From: a virus
Virus record (IMG/VR): IMGVR_UViG_3300030943_000011
Span: 1-64,000 of that record
Length of the DNA stretch: 64,000 nucleotides
Strand: one strand, 5' to 3'
Shown: piece after piece, positions 1 through 8,647 of the stretch
How positions within the stretch are numbered: position 1 is the first letter of the stretch
Layout: every line of letters starts with the position of its first letter
Made by a program: the position numbers and the translations under genes
Notes under the pieces: model-generated
The model's input: the letters and a program-made list of their open reading frames with translations, nothing else
Database searches by the model: none
What the model was told of the DNA's origin: nothing

Positions 1-1
1 G

Positions 2-142
2 TACGCTGCGTTGCTGTTAGTTCTGTCTTCCAGTTTCAGTTTTTCGAACTCGAATTACAACTACGATAACACGAATACGAATGTCAGCTCTCACCTATGC
101 GATTACTGGCAGCATAGACCTTGCCAACAGTGCAAAAAATAA
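2..142 (+). repeat. Candidate DGR template repeat (or 3' end of a target gene)
   Basis: This stretch lies directly upstream of a DGR-type reverse transcriptase, where template repeats usually sit. Reading frame 2 is open from the window edge to a TAA at 140-142 and is very rich in AAC/AAT codons around 46-85 (NSNYNYDNTNTN in translation), followed by VSSHLC. Dense AAY codons are the expected unmutated state of a template repeat, because adenines are the mutagenised positions. It could instead be the variable 3' end of a target gene cut by the window edge. I found no second copy in the window. Confidence 0.6.
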
Positions 143-207
143 CGGATTCTTTAACGGAGCGTTGGTAGTGAAAGCGAAAACGATCCATTAAAAGCAAAGG
201 CCAAAAT

Positions 208-1158
208 ATGAAACGGATCAACAATTTATACGAGAAGATTTACAGCATCGAAAACCTCCAGTTGGCTGATGAGATTGCCCGAAAAGGGAAATTAAAACAG
301 CCTGGAGTAATCGGGCACGACCGGAACCGGGAAGCAAACATTCAAAAGCTGCATAAAATGCTGAAGGATAAAACCTATAAAACCTCTGAATATACAACGT
401 TCACCATTTTTGAACCCAAAGAGCGCCTGATATTCCGTTTGCCTTATTATCCTGACCGGATCACCCATCACGCGGTGATGAACGTTCTGGAGCTAATTTT
501 TGTGTCTGTATTTACTGCAGATACTTACAGCTGCATCAAAGGAAAAGGCATCCATGCTGCGGCCAATGCGGTGAAACATGCGCTGAGAGATGTTCCCGGA
601 ACTCAATACTGCCTGAAACTCGATATTCGGAAGTTTTACCCGAATGTGGATCACAAAATACTCAAGCAGCTGCTTCGCCGTAAAATCAAGGATAATGACC
701 TGCTTTGGCTGCTCGACGAGATTATAGATTCAACCGATGGTCTTCCGATCGGGAACTACCTGAGCCAGTACTTTGCTAATTTCTACTTGACATACTTTGA
801 TCACTGGATGAAAGAAACCCTGCAGGTGAAGTACTATTTCCGTTACGCTGATGACCTGGTGATCCTCTCAAGCAGCAAGCCTTATTTGCACCAATTGCTT
901 GCCGAAATTAGGACTTATCTGAAAGACCGGCTTAAACTAACAGTAAAAGGAAACTATCAGGTATTTCCTGTCGATGTCCGAGGAATTGATTTTGTTGGAT
1001 ATGTCTTCCGTCACACACATACGCTGCTCCGGAAGAGCATCAAACAGAACTTTGCCCGAATGCTTAAAACCAGAAGAAATGCTCAATCAATTGCATCATA
1101 CAACGGATGGGCAGCGCACTGCAATTCCAAAAATTTAATGAAAAAACTACTTGCATGA
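208..1158 (+). CDS. Diversity-generating retroelement reverse transcriptase
   Basis: A 316-residue reverse transcriptase. Visible motifs are LDIRKFYP at about 138-145, IGNYLSQ at 181-187, the catalytic YADD at 213-216 and GIDFVGY at 259-265. The (I/V/L)GxxxSQ form of motif 4 is the signature that separates DGR reverse transcriptases from group II intron and retron enzymes, which have QGxxxSP. It would copy the template-repeat RNA with adenine-directed errors and so diversify a target gene. There is no maturase or endonuclease domain, and the length fits DGR enzymes. Its stop overlaps the ATG of the next gene (ATGA), suggesting coupled translation. The diversified gene is not in this window. 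Confidence 0.92.
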   Translation: MKRINNLYEKIYSIENLQLADEIARKGKLKQPGVIGHDRNREANIQKLHKMLKDKTYKTSEYTTFTIFEPKERLIFRLPYYPDRITHHAVMNVLELIFVSVFTADTYSCIKGKGIHAAANAVKHALRDVPGTQYCLKLDIRKFYPNVDHKILKQLLRRKIKDNDLLWLLDEIIDSTDGLPIGNYLSQYFANFYLTYFDHWMKETLQVKYYFRYADDLVILSSSKPYLHQLLAEIRTYLKDRLKLTVKGNYQVFPVDVRGIDFVGYVFRHTHTLLRKSIKQNFARMLKTRRNAQSIASYNGWAAHCNSKNLMKKLLA

Positions 1159-1460
1159 ACACATTTAGCCAATTCAACATCAGGGTAGAAAGCCAGGCTT
1201 TTGAAGGTGATAAAATCAAGATGTCGAGAATATTGAATCGTGAGATTGTGGTCCATCATTTCAAAGTTGAAGACTCTAAAGTATTTAAAGAGCGAGGATC
1301 CGGTAAGTGTTTGTGTTTGCAAATATCATTTGATCAGCGAAAACATATCGTTTTTACCGGATCTACCGGATTGATTGAAGTGATCCAGAAGATTCCTGAA
1401 TCCGGATTTCCCTTTACCACTACCATTATTGAAGAAAATGACAGATACTTATTTACCTAA
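1155..1460 (+). CDS. Small protein translationally coupled to the DGR reverse transcriptase
   Basis: A 101-residue protein of unknown function. I start it at the ATG in the ATGA overlap with the reverse transcriptase stop; an upstream in-frame ATG at 1107 would run deep inside that gene. The sequence is soluble, with no membrane segment, and ends in FPFTTTIIEENDRYLFT. From memory, similar small ORFs follow this type of reverse transcriptase in other Bacteroidota, so it may be a DGR accessory protein. It does not look like the four-helix Avd protein of the Bordetella phage DGR. Confidence 0.7.
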   Translation: MNTFSQFNIRVESQAFEGDKIKMSRILNREIVVHHFKVEDSKVFKERGSGKCLCLQISFDQRKHIVFTGSTGLIEVIQKIPESGFPFTTTIIEENDRYLFT

Positions 1461-1809
1461 AAAAGCCATGACCGAACCAAAACGCATTGAAGCACACATT
1501 CCTGAGACAGGCACATTCTTTTTAGCATTCCCATCACCGCAAAAAGACCTGATTGATATTGCCGAAACGCCGGTTGAAATGATTTTGGTTGATGAAGGCA
1601 GGGAAATAAAGGTAGTACGCGGCGACTTCTTCAGATTTCCACTGGACACAATGAGCAACCTGATTTGTGAGATTACTTACGGGCACGATGCCGCATGGAC
1701 CAGCCGCCATCTGAAACAAAAATACCCTTACCTGAAGGAGGATAGTAAGATCGCTTTCTTCCTGTTTAAAAAGGTAAAAACCACCGACAACGCAATTAAA
1801 AACCGATAA
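1438..1809 (+). CDS. Hypothetical phage protein
   Basis: About 123 residues, of a family I do not recognise. The start could be ATG 1438, overlapping the previous gene by 23 bases, or ATG 1468. The protein is mixed alpha/beta in look, with a conserved-looking centre (VRGDFFRFPLDTMSNLI) and a basic C-terminus. Base composition and orientation match the neighbouring DGR genes. No catalytic motif was seen. Confidence 0.6.
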   Translation: MTDTYLPKKAMTEPKRIEAHIPETGTFFLAFPSPQKDLIDIAETPVEMILVDEGREIKVVRGDFFRFPLDTMSNLICEITYGHDAAWTSRHLKQKYPYLKEDSKIAFFLFKKVKTTDNAIKNR

Positions 1810-1810
1810 A

Positions 1811-2263
1811 ATGCAAGTTAATAAATCATCAAATGAAAATAGAGATATTCAACTGGCAAAGCATTTATCATTGCATACCAATGAATTTCTTTCAAAATAT
1901 AAATTGTTTGATCTAAACAATTTGAGACTTTATCTTCAAAAAAGCAATTGCTGTTATTATACAAGGGTAGCTTCATTTTTAAAAGAGAACGATAAAATTA
2001 AATTCTCAAAAAAAGGCGGTAATGGAATAGACAATAGATATTCTGATTTATACATGAAAATTGATGCTGAGCCAATTCATTACAGAGTTTTTCTTGAATT
2101 AATTTTTCAATACAGAAAAAGTGTTTCCAATTATAAAAAGAACAAGTTTTTGCCAGTAGAAATTGAACCTCTAGAATTACAAGATATATCAGATAAGCAG
2201 ATTGCAGATGAATTAAGGCGCAGAGGATATATAGTCACCGCATCAAAAACCATTGAACTTTAA
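1811..2263 (+). CDS. Hypothetical protein, AT-rich
   Basis: A 150-residue protein with no recognised domain. It starts one base after the stop of the upstream gene. The coding sequence is visibly more AT-rich (many AAA, AAT and ATA codons) than the primase gene that follows, which suggests separate acquisition. The C-terminal part (SDKQIADELRRRGYIV) looks like a short helical motif seen at the end of several small phage proteins. The N-terminus is rich in Asn, Lys and Ser. Confidence 0.6.
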   Translation: MQVNKSSNENRDIQLAKHLSLHTNEFLSKYKLFDLNNLRLYLQKSNCCYYTRVASFLKENDKIKFSKKGGNGIDNRYSDLYMKIDAEPIHYRVFLELIFQYRKSVSNYKKNKFLPVEIEPLELQDISDKQIADELRRRGYIVTASKTIEL

Positions 2264-2317
2264 TCAACGCCTTGTAACGCGAAACCCGTAACTCATAATC
2301 AACAATAATCAACACTA

Positions 2318-5300
2318 ATGATCCCACAAGATACTATCCAGAAAGTACTGTCAGCCGCCAATATTACCGAAGTGGTTTCCGAATTTGTGAACCTGAAGAA
2401 GAAAGGCGTGAATTACCTGGGCGTTTGCCCTTTTCATAACGAGAAAACCCCCTCGATGATCGTCAGCCCGGCCAAGGGTATTTTTAAATGTTTTGGCTGC
2501 GGAAAGGCAGGTAATGCCATCAGCTTTGTGATGGAGCACGAAGCAATGACTTATCCTGAAGCCATTGAATACGTGGCTAAAAAATATCATGTCGAAATTC
2601 CGAAGGTTGAAATGACCGCAGATGAACTCCAGAAGCGGAGTGAGCGCGATACGATGTTTACAATGAACCGTGTAGCAGCTACCTTTTATGCTGACAACCT
2701 GAAGAACCACGGACAGGCTATTAATTATCTGAAAGACCGTGATTTTGATCTGGTGGATCTGGCGAAATTCGAATTGGGAAGTATTGCCACTGCCTGGGGC
2801 GGCTTGCTGGAATACATGAGTTCGCTGGGATATAATCCGCAGCAATTGCATAAGGCCGGTCTGCTTAGCAAGGCAGAAAGCGGTAAGTACTTCGACCGGT
2901 TCCGCGACCGGGTGATGTTCCCGTATTTCGATCTGATGGGGCATGTAGTTGGCTTTACCGGACGTATACTCGACCCGAACCCGGGTAAAAACGACTCCAA
3001 ATACCTCAATTCTCCGGAAACTGAATTGTTCCATAAGGGCCGGTTATTGTATGGTTTATTTCAGGCCAAAGCGGCCATTGTGAAAGAGGGAAAAGCTTAC
3101 CTGGTTGAAGGCAATACCGATGTAATCCGTTTCCACAAACAAGGACTTACCAATACCATTTGTACTTCAGGAACCGCTTTAACGGTTGAACATGCCCGAT
3201 TGATCCGCCGATTTACAAGCAACCTAACCATTCTATTCGATGGCGATGGCGCAGGCTTGAAAGCAGCTGTTAAAGGCATCGATATTTGTATTGCCGAAGG
3301 CCTGAATGTGTATGTGGCCTTGCTTCCAACAGGCGAAGATCCGGATACGTTTGCCAAAGGTAAAAGCCGCGACGAGCTGTATCGATGGATTGAAGATAAC
3401 GAGAAAGATTTCATTTTGCTGATGTGCGATTTGGCTGCAAAAGACATTGAGCAAAAACCTGCCGAAAAAGGAAAGCTGATCAACGAACTGCTTGACATTG
3501 TAAAGAAAGTTCCGGATCTGATTACCCGCGAAACTTATTTTTCTGAAGTGGCCAACAAATTCAGCCTCGACCGCAAAAAAGTTGAAGCCGGAGTATTCAA
3601 GGAAGAGAAGGCTGACGAGCTGTTTGGAATGATCGTGAACGAAACGGCCATTCGCGAAAAGGACCAGGTATTTATTTACACCTCAAAAGAAACGGCATTT
3701 GCCAATACCGGCTCGGATCTTGAAACAAATTCGATAGTTATCTCCGGATTATTGACCGCCGTACAGATCGGAAAGCTTTCAGGTATAACTAAGAATTTAG
3801 TTTTTGCCGAAGAGTTTGACTACGAACATTCTGCATCATGCCGGGCAGGGATGGAAGTATCTCCTGAAGAACTTATTAAAATTCAGCGTCAGGTCAAGCA
3901 AATGAAATTTCTGGCCGAGAACGGATTTGCAGTTTCGTTAAATTGTGGTGACCGATATGGAAATGATCAGGAATATGTATCGTTTTCGACCTTTTATTTT
4001 GACTATCTGGCCGAAAGTATCAAACCATATGATCCGGATTCGAAGAAAGAAGCGGTAGAAGCAGCTGCCGAATTCCTGAGTAAGCTCGACAACACGACTA
4101 TATCAATTAAAACAGCAGAGATTGCCAAGCGTTTTGGCCTGTCGAAAGCCGATTTTGCGCAGGTGCTGAAACCCTTCCTGAGTAAGGTAAAAAATAAGGT
4201 GCAGCAGCGTAACGAGGAAATAATGATCGATGATGAGCATTATGTTTTTTCGATCGAGAAACTTCCCGAGTATGTCGATCAGAAGTTCTTTAATAAGTAC
4301 AACCATTTTGCAGCCCAGAATAAAGACGGCAAAAAGATCTTTTATGTGTTTGCCACCGAACATGGCACCCTGACCAAGGTCGGTAACTTCTACATGGAAC
4401 CCCAGTTTCAGGTATTCTCAGACGATCCGCTTAAGAATAAACGAATCTGCAAGCTGAACCATGCCGATTTGCGATCGTCGAAATACGTGGAGATCCCGAG
4501 TAACGAAATGATTGAGTTTGGAGCATTTAAAAAGTTCCTGTTTCGTCAGGGTCCTTACCTGCTCCGGAATGCCAAAGTATTTCATCTGGATACCATTCTC
4601 GACTCCATCGCGCTTCAGTTCCCTGTAGCCTACGAACTAACCATTTTCGGTCAGCAGAACGAAGACTTTTATACATTTAGCAATGCCGCGCTGATCGATG
4701 GGAATATTAAGTACATGGACGAGCTGGGACTGATCGAGCATGAGAACACCACCTTTTATTCGCCCTCGATATCAATTATTTATAAGGACGTCAGGAAAGA
4801 TGAAGATCAGTTTGCCCTCGACCGTTTCTTTATTTACCGCGAAAACAAAAACGTACATTTCAAGGAATGGGCTGCCCTGGTACGCGAAGTGTATAAATAC
4901 AACGATAACGGCTGCTGGACGGTACTCATGGCCATTATGTGCGCCTTCCGGAGCGACATATTTAAGATTGACAGGCTATTCACCACCTTGTTTTTTATCG
5001 GCCCTACAGAGTGCGGAAAATCGCAATTGGCACAATCGATACGAGCATTATACATTCATCCTGATGCGCCAATGTTTAACCTGAATTCCGGAACTGATGC
5101 CGCATTTTTCACCATGCTCCAGCGTTACCGCGATGCACCGGTAGTGATGGAAGAGTATAACGATCAGCAGATATCGGATATTAAATTTCAGGGTTTGAAA
5201 GCCAGTATCTATGATGGTGAAGGTAAAACCAAGCGGCAAGGCGCACAGGGAACAGCGCTCGACGTTAGCCAGGTGAATGCGGTGCCGATATTGTTGGGAC

Positions 5301-6253
5301 AGGAAGCTCCTGAACGTGATGATGCTTCGCTGGCCAACCGTTGCGTATTATGCCCGGTACCTAAAAAGGAACTGTGGAGCGACAACGAAGTCGCAAATTT
5401 CCAACTCCTTAAACGATGGGAGAAAGAAGGACTTACAGAGATACTGGTTGAAGTATTGAAATGCAGGCCAATTGTAAGAGATCACTACCAAAACAAGCTG
5501 CGCATCGTGCAAAAGGAACTCCGTAAAGATTTGACCGACGACCATTCAGTATTTCAAACCCGTGTATTAAATACGGTATCATTGTTTCTGGCCATGGTGA
5601 AGTTGTTCGAAGAGCATGTTCCCGGATTGGAATTGCCATTCACTTACAAGGAGTTTTATCAGATTGCCCGGAAGAAGCTGATCCACCAGAGCGAAAGCAT
5701 TACCAGCTCCAACCGTCTGGCCGTGTTCTTCGATACGTTTGTGCAACTCACCGAAGATACCCGTAACGGACTGATACGTGGTAAGGAATTTAAAATTGAA
5801 TTGCTCGATGAAATTACCGTACGCGAAGGGCAGAAGAACAGCAGCCTGAAGACTTTCGACGATGGGCCAAAGAAAGTATTGTTTGTAAGGCTCGAAGTGA
5901 TTCACCCGAAATACCGCGACCGTGTGGGTATTCAGGAACATTTGAAAATGAACAACCTCCAAAACTATCTGAAAGATCATCCGGCCTATATCGGAGCAGT
6001 AAAGCATAGCACATTCACCTGGCAGAACGAACACCGCGAACTGGCTGACGATAGCAGCGGCAGGGTAATATCTACCATGTTCGAAGAATCGAAACGCACC
6101 AGCGCCATTGCATTGGACTACGAGAAGTTGGGTATTGATTTGGGTAGTTCAAGTCAGATGGAGGGAGGAAAGCCAGCATCGCCGGAACAACAGGCCGTCA
6201 GTTTGCAACTGCAGATGTATCCGAATGGAAAAGGCGATGGATTGCCATACTGA
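2318..6253 (+). CDS. Primase-helicase (CHC2 zinc finger, Toprim and P-loop domains)
   Basis: A 1311-residue replication protein. The N-terminus is a DnaG-type CHC2 zinc finger: CPFH at 37-40 and CFGC at 58-61. A DnaG-like catalytic core follows, with a Toprim domain (LVEGNTD near 262, acidic DGDGAG near 307). The C-terminal half carries a P-loop, GPTECGKS at about 895-902, and an acidic Walker B-like segment (VVMEEYND), as in phage helicases fused to primases. It would unwind DNA and lay primers for phage replication. The combination is longer than DnaG (about 600 residues). The origin-like repeats start about 80 bases after its stop, a typical placement for a phage replication module. Confidence 0.9.
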   Translation: MIPQDTIQKVLSAANITEVVSEFVNLKKKGVNYLGVCPFHNEKTPSMIVSPAKGIFKCFGCGKAGNAISFVMEHEAMTYPEAIEYVAKKYHVEIPKVEMTADELQKRSERDTMFTMNRVAATFYADNLKNHGQAINYLKDRDFDLVDLAKFELGSIATAWGGLLEYMSSLGYNPQQLHKAGLLSKAESGKYFDRFRDRVMFPYFDLMGHVVGFTGRILDPNPGKNDSKYLNSPETELFHKGRLLYGLFQAKAAIVKEGKAYLVEGNTDVIRFHKQGLTNTICTSGTALTVEHARLIRRFTSNLTILFDGDGAGLKAAVKGIDICIAEGLNVYVALLPTGEDPDTFAKGKSRDELYRWIEDNEKDFILLMCDLAAKDIEQKPAEKGKLINELLDIVKKVPDLITRETYFSEVANKFSLDRKKVEAGVFKEEKADELFGMIVNETAIREKDQVFIYTSKETAFANTGSDLETNSIVISGLLTAVQIGKLSGITKNLVFAEEFDYEHSASCRAGMEVSPEELIKIQRQVKQMKFLAENGFAVSLNCGDRYGNDQEYVSFSTFYFDYLAESIKPYDPDSKKEAVEAAAEFLSKLDNTTISIKTAEIAKRFGLSKADFAQVLKPFLSKVKNKVQQRNEEIMIDDEHYVFSIEKLPEYVDQKFFNKYNHFAAQNKDGKKIFYVFATEHGTLTKVGNFYMEPQFQVFSDDPLKNKRICKLNHADLRSSKYVEIPSNEMIEFGAFKKFLFRQGPYLLRNAKVFHLDTILDSIALQFPVAYELTIFGQQNEDFYTFSNAALIDGNIKYMDELGLIEHENTTFYSPSISIIYKDVRKDEDQFALDRFFIYRENKNVHFKEWAALVREVYKYNDNGCWTVLMAIMCAFRSDIFKIDRLFTTLFFIGPTECGKSQLAQSIRALYIHPDAPMFNLNSGTDAAFFTMLQRYRDAPVVMEEYNDQQISDIKFQGLKASIYDGEGKTKRQGAQGTALDVSQVNAVPILLGQEAPERDDASLANRCVLCPVPKKELWSDNEVANFQLLKRWEKEGLTEILVEVLKCRPIVRDHYQNKLRIVQKELRKDLTDDHSVFQTRVLNTVSLFLAMVKLFEEHVPGLELPFTYKEFYQIARKKLIHQSESITSSNRLAVFFDTFVQLTEDTRNGLIRGKEFKIELLDEITVREGQKNSSLKTFDDGPKKVLFVRLEVIHPKYRDRVGIQEHLKMNNLQNYLKDHPAYIGAVKHSTFTWQNEHRELADDSSGRVISTMFEESKRTSAIALDYEKLGIDLGSSSQMEGGKPASPEQQAVSLQLQMYPNGKGDGLPY

Positions 6254-6860
6254 AGCCGGACATTTTCATAATCAGACCGAAGGAAAACTAAAGGAGAAAA
6301 AAATAATAAAAAAAGCAACTGACAGGCAAAAGGGTGTTCCCGCGTTCCCGCGTTCCCGCACCCCGCGCCCCACGCTCTCAAAAAACCAGAGTAAAACGAT
6401 TTTGCAAAACTCATGCCATTGAAAACCAAGCCGATAAAGTATGATAATAATGATAAAAAAAGTAATAATCTCTCTCTGTAAGTTGCGGGAACGATGGGTC
6501 ACGCTGGGTCACGCTCTAAAAATTACTAATTTTTGGGTCACGCTGGGTCACGGTGGGACGGACGTTTTTAGCCGTGCCCCAACTTTTAATAAAAATAAGG
6601 TATTGAAAATTAATGTGTTAATCCGTAGCGGTTAGTCGTGGGAACGCGGGACGGAGAAATGGCAAAAAAAGGCCTTCTGAAAAAATAATTAATTTTTTTG
6701 CTCCAAAAACACCAAAAAACCGCCTACATATCTATTAAATTTTAATAATCAATCAATTTTTTGAATCGAACAATATTAAAAAATGTTCAAAAAATTAGAA
6801 AAGTGATAAAAAGTAAACTAAAAAACTATTTAACAATTTTTAAAAACCAATAAATAACCC
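6254..6860. other. Candidate replication origin: repeats, palindrome and AT-rich tract
   Basis: No gene is supported in these 600 bases. At 6335-6360 GTTCCCGC is repeated three times. At 6496-6515 and 6535-6554 there are two tandem pairs of GGGTCACGCT (the last copy GGGTCACGGT), flanking a 17-base perfect palindrome, AAAAATTACTAATTTTT (6518-6534). GGGAACG-type motifs recur near 6487 and 6640. From about 6655 to 6850 the DNA is strongly AT-rich, as expected of an unwinding element. Iterons plus palindrome plus AT-rich DNA next to the primase-helicase suggests an origin. This is inference from layout. Confidence 0.5.
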
Positions 6861-6980
6861 ATGGGAAAAGAAATAAATTATGATTTTTTGGTAGATGAAA
6901 TTATGGCTTACCAATTATCGAAGGAGTACAAACTTTTAAATTCATTAACACAATCGATATGGAAAAAGAAATCAAAATAG
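6861..6980 (+). CDS. Small ORF upstream of a phage gene pair
   Basis: A 39-residue ORF beginning MGKEINYDFL right after the AT-rich tract. It overlaps the next gene's ATG (6959) by 22 bases, which argues for coupled translation. It has no recognisable domain. Its reality rests on position and overlap only. Confidence 0.4.
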   Translation: MGKEINYDFLVDEIMAYQLSKEYKLLNSLTQSIWKKKSK

Positions 6981-7237
6981 CAGCCAAACTCTACGAATGC
7001 AGAGATACTGCCAAACGTTTTTTCCGCGAAGAATATGCCGAAAGATTGAAGCCTTACATCCACATCATTAAAGAAGTAATGAAAGCCAATCAATTAGATG
7101 AACTGGAGGCTATTCTCAGGATCAGTAAAACCGAAACATACCAAGAAGACGGAATGGTGCAACTATTGTTTATGGCTGCTGCAGTGGAAATGATGGAACC
7201 ATCTGAAGAATTTTTAAACCAAACTAAAGATCAATAA
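6959..7237 (+). CDS. Hypothetical protein
   Basis: A 92-residue, mostly helical, charged protein. The segment ETYQEDGMVQLLFMAAAVEMMEPSEEFL has the look of a small phage regulatory or adaptor protein, but I do not recognise the family. It is separated from the next ATG by one base, so the two genes probably share a transcript. Confidence 0.6.
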   Translation: MEKEIKIAAKLYECRDTAKRFFREEYAERLKPYIHIIKEVMKANQLDELEAILRISKTETYQEDGMVQLLFMAAAVEMMEPSEEFLNQTKDQ

Positions 7238-7238
7238 A

Positions 7239-7619
7239 ATGAACACACAATTTGGAGAATCATTAACAGGCGATTTCGAGGAAAGAACCTGGACGTTCGA
7301 AATGCCTGAAGACTTTACCGTTAAATCCGGAGAGTTTGCGATCGTACCAAAAGCTGAATATGAAGCATTGATTGAAAAACCAAGCTTTAACGGCGAATTG
7401 ATTTTAACGCTGGAGAGCAAACGAGATTGGGTCCGTAAGGTTCCTAATTATCTTCCGGAAAAAACAAGGGCTGAACGACTGATTTGGCTCGATGCAAATA
7501 ATAATAGCCTCACCATTGGCGAAGACTTTACATCTGCCGAAGAAATGAAATCATATCCTGTAAGGGTTTATCGGGTTACCAGAGTTACTGAAGCCGCGGA
7601 GAAAGTTAGAAATAAATAA
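7239..7619 (+). CDS. Hypothetical protein
   Basis: A 126-residue protein of unknown function. The first half is acidic and beta-rich (FEERTWTFEMPEDFTVKSG). The second half contains a basic helix-like stretch (RDWVRKVPNYLPEKTRAERLIWL). It directly follows the 92-residue protein and is the last of this small operon before a 58-base gap. Confidence 0.6.
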   Translation: MNTQFGESLTGDFEERTWTFEMPEDFTVKSGEFAIVPKAEYEALIEKPSFNGELILTLESKRDWVRKVPNYLPEKTRAERLIWLDANNNSLTIGEDFTSAEEMKSYPVRVYRVTRVTEAAEKVRNK

Positions 7620-7677
7620 CGTTAATTTTTAGACCGACAATAGACCTATTTGAAACAAACCTTTTTAAATAAATGAT

Positions 7678-8043
7678 ATGATTAATATTCAAAATGAAGT
7701 TCAAAAAATTCATTCACAATTCGGAATGAGCGAAATGGCACTGTATAAAATACAGTTGTTATGTTATCAGTATGCCAAAGAATCAAAACAATTTAAACCA
7801 ATTACGGATGAACTTCCACCTTTAGGAGTTGAATGTTTATTACAGAACGATAAGTGGATACACTTGGATTTCAACCCAAAAGGTATTCGTATAGGTTATA
7901 GATGTGATTTAAGCGGATGGGTATCAGCATATTTTTGCAGTCAGCATGATTGTTATATGACAAGACAGGCCGATGAAGACAATGATAACTTCGAACTATC
8001 GAAAGCCGAAGATCAAATTCCGACACATTGGCGACATTATTAA
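7678..8043 (+). CDS. DUF551-like small protein
   Basis: A 121-residue protein. The C-terminal two thirds (ITDELPPLGVECLLQNDKWIHL onward, ending IPTHWRHY) resembles the DUF551 family of small phage and prophage proteins, which carry a DxLPP...VL start and a P-x-HW end. Function is unknown. It is the last ordinary phage gene before the cassette array; the first attC-like element begins about 36 bases after its stop. Confidence 0.6.
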   Translation: MINIQNEVQKIHSQFGMSEMALYKIQLLCYQYAKESKQFKPITDELPPLGVECLLQNDKWIHLDFNPKGIRIGYRCDLSGWVSAYFCSQHDCYMTRQADEDNDNFELSKAEDQIPTHWRHY

Positions 8044-8078
8044 CGTAATTAAAAGGTTAAACTATAGGAAGATAAAAA

Positions 8079-8205
8079 ATAACATCCAAAGCTATACGCA
8101 GGGCAGGTTACGAAGCGATTCACTTTCCTGTCCGCCAAGTAGCTGATACGGGCTGCAAAGCTCGAAACCCGATGCTACCTGACTTGCCGGATAGCTGAAG
8201 TTAAC
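8079..8205. repeat. attC-like imperfect palindrome A
   Basis: The left arm GCTATACGCAGGGCAGG (8091-8106) is imperfectly complementary to the right arm CCTGACTTGCCGGATAGC, and the element ends in GTTAAC (8200-8205). The interior (GCGATTCACTTTCCTGTCC ... CTGATACGGGCTGCAA) is nearly the same as in element C at 10549. Size (about 125 bp), imperfect dyad symmetry and position between small genes are those of an integron attC site, but the core does not match GTTRRRY exactly. Confidence 0.65.
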
Positions 8206-8284
8206 TGCCAGGGCTTCATTTTGTATCAATTGTTACAAACAAGTAAAATAATTACGAAATATCGAAAAATAATTGTAAAAAAGC

Positions 8285-8315
8285 TTGCATGATATTACTA
8301 TATATCGTATCTTTA
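8285..8315 (+). promoter_or_regulatory. Bacteroidota promoter of the first 97-residue cassette gene
   Basis: TTG at 8285-8287 and TATCTTTA at 8308-8315, 20 bases apart, match the Bacteroidota primary promoter (TTG, about 19-20 bases, TAnnTTTG). The start codon of the 97-residue gene is 31 bases further on. The same sequence recurs at 12715-12745, so the cassette carries its own promoter. Confidence 0.7.
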
Positions 8316-8346
8316 CTTCATCAAACAATCACAAATACAAAACATC

Positions 8347-8640
8347 ATGGCAACTTTAGAAATCGGACAAACAGGAAAATTAGGAAATGAAATTTTAACA
8401 GTAGTTTCTATTTCTGAACCAACTTTTAAGTGTGACAACGGCAAAATGTACATGATTGCAACTGCAAAATGGATGACTGAAGGAATTGAAATAGCAGCTC
8501 CAAAGGCAAAGAAAGCAAGAAAATACAACGCAGCCCCCGAAGATTATTTAACAGATATGACAAGAGAAGAAGCTGACAGAGCTGAAGCATACATGGCAAA
8601 TGCAAAATTCAGACAAGCAGGTAGCTCATTAAGAAAATAA
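8347..8640 (+). CDS. 97-residue cassette protein, copy 1
   Basis: A 97-residue protein of unknown function, opening MATLEIGQTGKLGNE and ending in a basic helix (KFRQAGSSLRK). The middle contains an Ala/Lys-rich linker (AAPKAKKARK). It is about 90% identical to the protein at 12777-13070, differing mainly around residues 20-26. It has its own promoter and is the first gene of the cassette that starts at GTTAAC 8200. The N-terminal beta-like half with conserved CDNGKMYMI may be a small SH3-like fold (inference). Confidence 0.75.
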   Translation: MATLEIGQTGKLGNEILTVVSISEPTFKCDNGKMYMIATAKWMTEGIEIAAPKAKKARKYNAAPEDYLTDMTREEADRAEAYMANAKFRQAGSSLRK

Positions 8641-8647
8641 TAAAAAT

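Noticed and set aside
2351-3034. Minus-strand open frame of 227 codons
   Set aside because: It is an antisense shadow of the primase-helicase gene with no motifs.
6108-6422. Open frame overlapping the end of the primase gene
   Set aside because: It is a shadow of the primase and then low-complexity Pro/Arg from the GTTCCCGC repeats.
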